From NCBI GenBank assembly GCA_003485885.1, contig DNHM01000447.1:1-10390 (forward strand): DNA of 10,390 bases, read 5' to 3'. Shown piece after piece: positions 6,552 to 10,390 of this stretch (its first letter is position 1; the number at the start of each line of letters is the position of its first letter). The DNA comes from Acidimicrobiaceae bacterium (lineage in GTDB: Bacteria > Actinomycetota > Acidimicrobiia > Acidimicrobiales > UBA10347). The notes below the pieces were generated by a model, which saw nothing but the letters and a program-made list of their open reading frames with translations, was not told the DNA's origin and searched no databases. Both the position numbers and the translations under genes were made by a program.

Positions 6552-6566
6552 AGGCTGACTCCGGTC

Positions 6567-7547
6567 ATGACGAAGAAGTCCGCCCTCATACTGCTGCTAC
6601 GCCTCGGCGTAAGCGCTGGTCTACTGGTGTTCCTGTTCATATGGGTTGATGTCGATTTCGGCATCTTGTGGCCCGACGACGGTAAGGCTGTGGCATGGCT
6701 CGTCGCTGCGCTTGCTTGTGTGATTGGTTCGGTGGTCCTCGCCGCTCTGCGGTGGAAGCAAGTCTGCGAGGCACTCAACCTTGATGTGCCAACCTGGCGT
6801 CTCGTCTGGCACAACTTCGCAGGGCAGTTTGTATCGAGCTTCCTCCCGACCACTGTCGGCGGTGATGTCATTCGGGTGTCACGCCTCGGCAAGGACACTG
6901 GTGATCGTCCGACCAGCTTCACCACTGTGATCTTTGAGCGCCTCAGCGGCTGGATGGTCTTGCCGGCTTCGATCTTTCTTGGTTTGGCACTCGACGCCAA
7001 TCTCCGCTCGCTCGGCGCAGCGACCAGCGGCGCCGTTTCTGCTGCGGTTGTGACATTGTTCGTGCTTCTTGTCATCATCATTGCCGCTGGCAACGATTAC
7101 AGCGGTCGGCTTCTCGCCCGTTACGAGAATTCACTTGCGTGGCTGCACGCCGTCCACTCGGGGATAGACGTGCTGCGCAACAAACCACGCGAGGTCGGCC
7201 GCATCCTGGCTAGTGGAGCGACCTATCAGGGCATGTTGGTGCTCGCCTTCTGGTGTGCGTCACATTCGATTGGGATCGAAGGGTTCGGCTTCCGCGCTGC
7301 CTTAGCGTTCGTGCCTGCGGTGCTGATCGTGCAGGTTTTGCCACTGGGTATTGGTGGGTTGGGTGTGCGCGAAGGGGCGTTGGCCCTGTTTCTGGGCGAA
7401 CTCGGTGTTCCCCGCGAAGAGGCCGTTGCGCTGGGGCTGACGATCTACGCGCTCACGATTATCACGTCGCTGTTTGGGCTCCCATCGCTGGTTTTCAACA
7501 AGACGTCAGACCAGGCCCTCGACGAGGCGGCAGCGGAGCTCACTTGA
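6567..7547 (+). CDS. Flippase-like integral membrane protein (UPF0104 / LPG-synthase TM domain family)
   Basis: This 326-residue polytopic protein belongs to the family of the lysylphosphatidylglycerol synthase membrane domain (AglD/UPF0104-like). Members with this domain alone are thought to be lipid flippases. Seen directly: hydrophobic segments at about 5-26, 42-62, 128-145, 155-174, 222-236, 245-262 and 285-310; the motif SFLPTTVGGDVIR (91-103); and VLPLGIGGLGVREG (257-270), both characteristic of the family. There is no C-terminal aminoacyl-transferase domain, so it does not itself aminoacylate lipid. The ATG at 6567 lies 15 bases after the thioesterase stop. Its last codons overlap the TTG start of the next gene. 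Placement before a PAP2-like enzyme and dxs suggests a lipid substrate, possibly polyprenyl-linked; that is inference. Confidence 0.85.
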   Translation: MTKKSALILLLRLGVSAGLLVFLFIWVDVDFGILWPDDGKAVAWLVAALACVIGSVVLAALRWKQVCEALNLDVPTWRLVWHNFAGQFVSSFLPTTVGGDVIRVSRLGKDTGDRPTSFTTVIFERLSGWMVLPASIFLGLALDANLRSLGAATSGAVSAAVVTLFVLLVIIIAAGNDYSGRLLARYENSLAWLHAVHSGIDVLRNKPREVGRILASGATYQGMLVLAFWCASHSIGIEGFGFRAALAFVPAVLIVQVLPLGIGGLGVREGALALFLGELGVPREEAVALGLTIYALTIITSLFGLPSLVFNKTSDQALDEAAAELT

Positions 7548-8392
7548 GCCTCTCTAGCCATGTCTCGGCTCGCAATGAAGCTGGCTTGCGGTTCTGGGTC
7601 GAAGTCGGCTTGGTCAGTGGTGTTTATGTCGCATACTCGATGGTCCGCAACCTATTCGGTTCAGCAGCGGTCAGCCCCGGGGTCGCTGCACAAAACGCTG
7701 ACTACATCATCGATATTGAAAAGGCCATGGGTCTGTACATCGAGGCAGATGTGCAAGCCATTTTCATCGACGCCACCATGTTCATCCAGTTCTGGAACCT
7801 GTTCTATGGCGCCTTCCATTTTCTCGTCACGTTCGTTGTGCTGATTTGGCTCTATCGGCGTTTCCCAGACGAGTACCGCTTCTGGCGTCGGGCGGGCATG
7901 ATAGCGACTGCCTCGGCTGTGGTCGGCTTTGCAGCCTTTCCACTTATGCCGCCCCGTTTGCTCGGCAACTGCGGCACGTATGGGGCATGTCGCCCCAATG
8001 AACAGTTTGTTGACACCGTCATCGAGGTCGGCGGTATCTGGTCGTTTGAGACATCTGGGTTAGAAACGATCTCGAATCAGTATGCGGCCATGCCGAGCCT
8101 TCATATTGGGTGGGCGTTGTGGTGTGCGCTCATCCTGGTGCCACGGCTGCGTTCGACTCCGGCCAAGATCCTCGCTGCTTCCTATCCGATACAGACCATG
8201 TTCGCGATTGTCGTGACGGCCAACCACTACTGGATCGATGGCGTGGGCGGCGTGGCCGTTGTCGGGTTCGGTTATCTGGCCAGTTTGGGGTTCGAACGGG
8301 TGACCAGCGGCACAGGGTTCAGGCCAGATCCCGTGTCGATCGACTCGGGCTCGGGCGATTTGGGCAGTAGCGTGGGGCGTGGTGTTACTTAG
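7544..8392 (+). CDS. PAP2-superfamily membrane phosphatase / inositolphosphotransferase-like protein
   Basis: A 282-residue membrane protein of the PAP2_3 (Aur1/Ipt1-like) type. Active-site segments visible are PPRLLG with R138, QYAAMPSLH with the catalytic-type PSLH at 184-187, and NHYWIDGVGG with H228 and D232. This is the usual PAP2 histidine pair acting on a lipid phosphate or a phosphoinositol-type head group. Several hydrophobic helices flank these. C143 and C149 sit just after the first motif and could form a disulfide. The start is TTG at 7544, overlapping the flippase TGA (TTGA), with GGAG five bases upstream; no better start exists before residue 33. The frame is open back to 7253, but that part only shadows the flippase gene. 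The 3' end overlaps the dxs start. Whether it hydrolyses or transfers a phospho-head group cannot be told. Confidence 0.83.
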   Translation: MSLSSHVSARNEAGLRFWVEVGLVSGVYVAYSMVRNLFGSAAVSPGVAAQNADYIIDIEKAMGLYIEADVQAIFIDATMFIQFWNLFYGAFHFLVTFVVLIWLYRRFPDEYRFWRRAGMIATASAVVGFAAFPLMPPRLLGNCGTYGACRPNEQFVDTVIEVGGIWSFETSGLETISNQYAAMPSLHIGWALWCALILVPRLRSTPAKILAASYPIQTMFAIVVTANHYWIDGVGGVAVVGFGYLASLGFERVTSGTGFRPDPVSIDSGSGDLGSSVGRGVT

Positions 8393-10256
8393 TCAGATCA
8401 CCCAGCCGTCCGACTTGCGTCGCTTGTCTTCAACCCAGCTCAATGAGCTGTGTCAAGAGCTGCGCGACACGATCCTCGATGCGGTCGCGGTGCAAGGCGG
8501 CCATCTCGGCTCAAATCTGGGCATCGTCGAGCTCACCGTTGCGCTTCATCGAGTCTTCGACTCACCCCACGATGTGTTGCTCTATGACACTGGCCACCAG
8601 GCCTACGTGCACAAGATGCTCACCGGCCGGGTCAACGACTTCGAGACGCTGCGCCAGACCGGCGGCATGTCCGGTTATCCATCGCAGGCCGAGAGTCCAC
8701 ACGACTGGATCGAGAACAGCCACGCATCGACTGCCATGAGTTATGCCCATGGCCTGGCAGCGGCTTTCCAACGCACACCGCAGAACACCCGCAAAATCGT
8801 TGCTGTGATCGGCGACGGTTCGATGACCGGCGGCATGGCATTCGAAGGACTGAACAACCTCGGCCATGCTGGCAGCGATGTCACGATCGTGCTGAACGAC
8901 AACGGTCGTTCCTATGCGCCCACCGTGTCAAAGCTGGGCGAAAGCCTGGCCAGGCTCCGGGTGAACCCAAAGTTTGTTCGCCAACAGAACCGCCTCGAAC
9001 GGCTTATCAGCGACGTGCCGGTTGTTGGGCGCGAGGTCGAAAGAGCGATGGATGCCGCCAAGGCTGCGGTGCGCGAGATGTGGGAGCCCACATCGTTTTT
9101 CGAGAACCTAGGCGTGCGGTACACCGGGCCCTTCGACGGCCACGACATTGCAGGCCTTGAAGAGGCACTCGGCAATGCTGCCAAGATCGCTGGCCCCGTC
9201 GTTGTTCACGTCGTGACCCAGAAGGGTCGGGGATATGCCCCAGCCGAGAATGACTCGGTCAAACATATGCACGACACCGGGCCGTTCAGCAACGGCGCAA
9301 AGTCAGCGGTGTCAGCAGCGGCATCTTCGACGGCCCCGCCTCGAGGCAAATACACCGAAGCGTTCGCCGAAGCCTTGGTCAAGGCTGGTGAACGGGTTCC
9401 TGAGCTCGTTGCGTTGACCGCAGCAATGCCCGACAGCACCGGTCTGCTTCCGTTCGCAGAACGGTTCCCGGATCGTGCGTTTGATGTTGGTATCGCCGAA
9501 CAGCACGCAGTCACATCTGCTGCAGGTATGGCCATGGGCGGCCTCCGACCGGTCGTAGCGATTTACAGCAGCTTCCTGACCCGGGCTATCGACCAGGTCC
9601 TGCTCGATGTTGGACTGCACAAGCTGCCCGTCATCTTTTGCGTAGACCGTGCCGGAGTAACCGGTCCGGATGGGGCGTCTGCGCACGGAGTGATCGACAT
9701 GGTGCTGCTCACCAAGGTCCCGGGAATGACCATGTTGGCACCGTCGTCGTATCAAGAAGTCCAGGTCATGCTCGACGACGCGCTTGATATGGCCGATGGT
9801 CCTGTCGCTATTCGTTGGCCCCGCACCAGCGCTCGTTTCGTGAACGAACACGAAGTCGGTACTGGTCGGGAGGCACGCAAGATCATGTCCGGTTCAGGTG
9901 TGTGCATTCTCGCCGTTGGCAAGATGGTCGAGGCGGCCGAGACTGCAGCAGCTGAACTGCAGGCCGACGGCATCGCGGCCACGCTCTACGACGTTCGTTG
10001 TATCAAGCCGCTCGATGTCGCCATGCTGGCCGACGCCGCATCACATGACCTGGTCGTGACCATCGAAGATGGACTCGCTGCGGGCGGCGTCGGTTCGATG
10101 ATCGCTGCGCGACTGGCCGACTTCGACACGCCCCCGCTCGTGCGAGTCATGGGCCTACCCGACACCTATCTGCCCCACGGAGATCCCGACGAACTTCTTG
10201 GCCTGGTCGGCCTCGATGTTGCAGGGATCGTCGCCCAGGTCCAGCAGTACCGCTAG
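8382..10256 (+). CDS. dxs: 1-deoxy-D-xylulose-5-phosphate synthase (Dxs)
   Basis: Dxs condenses pyruvate and glyceraldehyde-3-phosphate with thiamine diphosphate, the first step of the MEP isoprenoid pathway in the cytosol. At 624 residues the length is normal. Landmarks in order: GGHLGSNLGIVELTVALH at the N-terminus (H41 the active-site type histidine), DTGHQAYVHKMLTGR, the ThDP/Mg signature GDGSMTGG (144-151) leading to LNDN, GIAEQHAV with catalytic-type E373, the IYSSFLTRAIDQ stretch, and a C-terminal transketolase domain. The start is one of two adjacent GTG codons, 8379 or 8382. I prefer 8382 because GGGG at 8374-8377 is better spaced and LLSQI then aligns with the usual MLLEQI opening. 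The gene overlaps the PAP2-like gene by 11 bases, which suggests translational coupling. Confidence 0.97.
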   Translation: MLLSQITQPSDLRRLSSTQLNELCQELRDTILDAVAVQGGHLGSNLGIVELTVALHRVFDSPHDVLLYDTGHQAYVHKMLTGRVNDFETLRQTGGMSGYPSQAESPHDWIENSHASTAMSYAHGLAAAFQRTPQNTRKIVAVIGDGSMTGGMAFEGLNNLGHAGSDVTIVLNDNGRSYAPTVSKLGESLARLRVNPKFVRQQNRLERLISDVPVVGREVERAMDAAKAAVREMWEPTSFFENLGVRYTGPFDGHDIAGLEEALGNAAKIAGPVVVHVVTQKGRGYAPAENDSVKHMHDTGPFSNGAKSAVSAAASSTAPPRGKYTEAFAEALVKAGERVPELVALTAAMPDSTGLLPFAERFPDRAFDVGIAEQHAVTSAAGMAMGGLRPVVAIYSSFLTRAIDQVLLDVGLHKLPVIFCVDRAGVTGPDGASAHGVIDMVLLTKVPGMTMLAPSSYQEVQVMLDDALDMADGPVAIRWPRTSARFVNEHEVGTGREARKIMSGSGVCILAVGKMVEAAETAAAELQADGIAATLYDVRCIKPLDVAMLADAASHDLVVTIEDGLAAGGVGSMIAARLADFDTPPLVRVMGLPDTYLPHGDPDELLGLVGLDVAGIVAQVQQYR

Positions 10257-10307
10257 CACCAGGTTCACTGTTCAGCAGCGACATCACAGCTCTGCGGACC
10301 GCGTGTC

Positions 10308-10313
10308 TAAACT
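10308..10313 (+). promoter_or_regulatory. Possible -10 element for tRNA-Ala
   Basis: TAAACT fits TAnnnT and ends 11 bases before the first tRNA base at 10325, a sensible distance for a tRNA promoter. I see no good -35 element upstream. The 68-base gap from the dxs stop shows no clear terminator hairpin. Confidence 0.3.
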
Positions 10314-10324
10314 GCCAACAACTC

Positions 10325-10390
10325 GGGGATGTAGCTCAGTTGGCTAGAGCACTTCGTTCGCAACGAAGGGGTCGGCGGTTCGATTCCGCT
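10325..10390 (+). tRNA. tRNA-Ala (anticodon CGC), 3' end cut by window edge
   Basis: The sequence folds as a tRNA: acceptor 5' strand GGGGATG, then TA, D-stem GCTC/GAGC, anticodon stem CTTCG/CGAAG with loop TTCGCAA, five variable bases, and T-arm GGCGG-TTCGATT-CCGCT. The anticodon is CGC at 10359-10361, reading GCG, so alanine. The window ends at the last base of the T-stem, and the acceptor 3' strand is missing, so the G3:U70 pair that marks tRNA-Ala cannot be checked. Confidence 0.93.

Noticed and set aside
7253..7543. 97-codon extension of the PAP2-like frame into the flippase gene
   Set aside because: The translation is Arg/Cys/Gly-rich out-of-frame sequence over conserved flippase codons; the TTG at 7544 gives a complete protein.
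9312..9851. 179-codon open frame on the minus strand inside dxs
   Set aside because: Antisense to the conserved dxs transketolase region, with no recognisable motif or ribosome binding site.
1..10390. CRISPR array, insertion sequence, phage or toxin-antitoxin genes
   Set aside because: No spaced repeats, transposase, terminal inverted repeats, integrase or small toxin-like pairs were seen on either strand. The tRNA at the edge could be an integration site, but the sequence beyond it is not available.

Overview
The window reads as an ordinary, gene-dense stretch of chromosome from a moderately GC-rich actinobacterium. An Acidimicrobiia-like lineage is my best guess. This rests on the actinobacterial look of Dxs, FmdB, the SAF-domain protein and the PAP2/inositolphosphotransferase-like protein, on frequent GTG/TTG starts, and on TAnnnT-type promoter elements set close to start codons. 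No mobile element, phage gene, CRISPR array or transfer scar is visible. Eleven protein genes and one partial tRNA fill almost all of the DNA, and no gap exceeds about 75 bases.

Left part (1-2453): on the minus strand lie plsY (acyl-phosphate:glycerol-3-phosphate acyltransferase) and then galU (UTP-glucose-1-phosphate uridylyltransferase, C-terminus beyond the left edge). Divergent from plsY, after only 24 bases, are an FmdB-type zinc-ribbon protein with an expanded second knuckle and a repetitive Ser/Asp/Lys tail, and a membrane-anchored SAF (CpaB/FlgA-like) protein.

Middle (2474-6069, minus strand): tldD, tldE (pmbA) and uppP run in that order with gaps of 8 and 18 bases and probably form an operon. 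TldD/TldE make a heterodimeric zinc protease. UppP recycles undecaprenyl pyrophosphate.

Right part (6141-10256, plus strand): a FlK-like hotdog thioesterase, a UPF0104/LPG-synthase-TM type flippase-like membrane protein, a PAP2-like membrane enzyme and dxs (first enzyme of the MEP isoprenoid pathway) are packed with a 15-base gap and then two overlaps. They look like one translationally coupled operon. A perfect 8+2+8 palindrome sits in the divergent region between tldD and the thioesterase. A tRNA-Ala(CGC) begins at 10325 and is cut by the right edge.

Much of the window serves the cell envelope: nucleotide sugar (GalU), phospholipid precursor (PlsY), polyprenyl carrier supply and recycling (Dxs, UppP), and two lipid-type membrane proteins of unknown substrate. 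I see no clearly new system. The items most worth a second look are the odd FmdB variant, the FlK-like thioesterase with its triad intact, the palindrome, and the coupling of the two unassigned membrane proteins to dxs.
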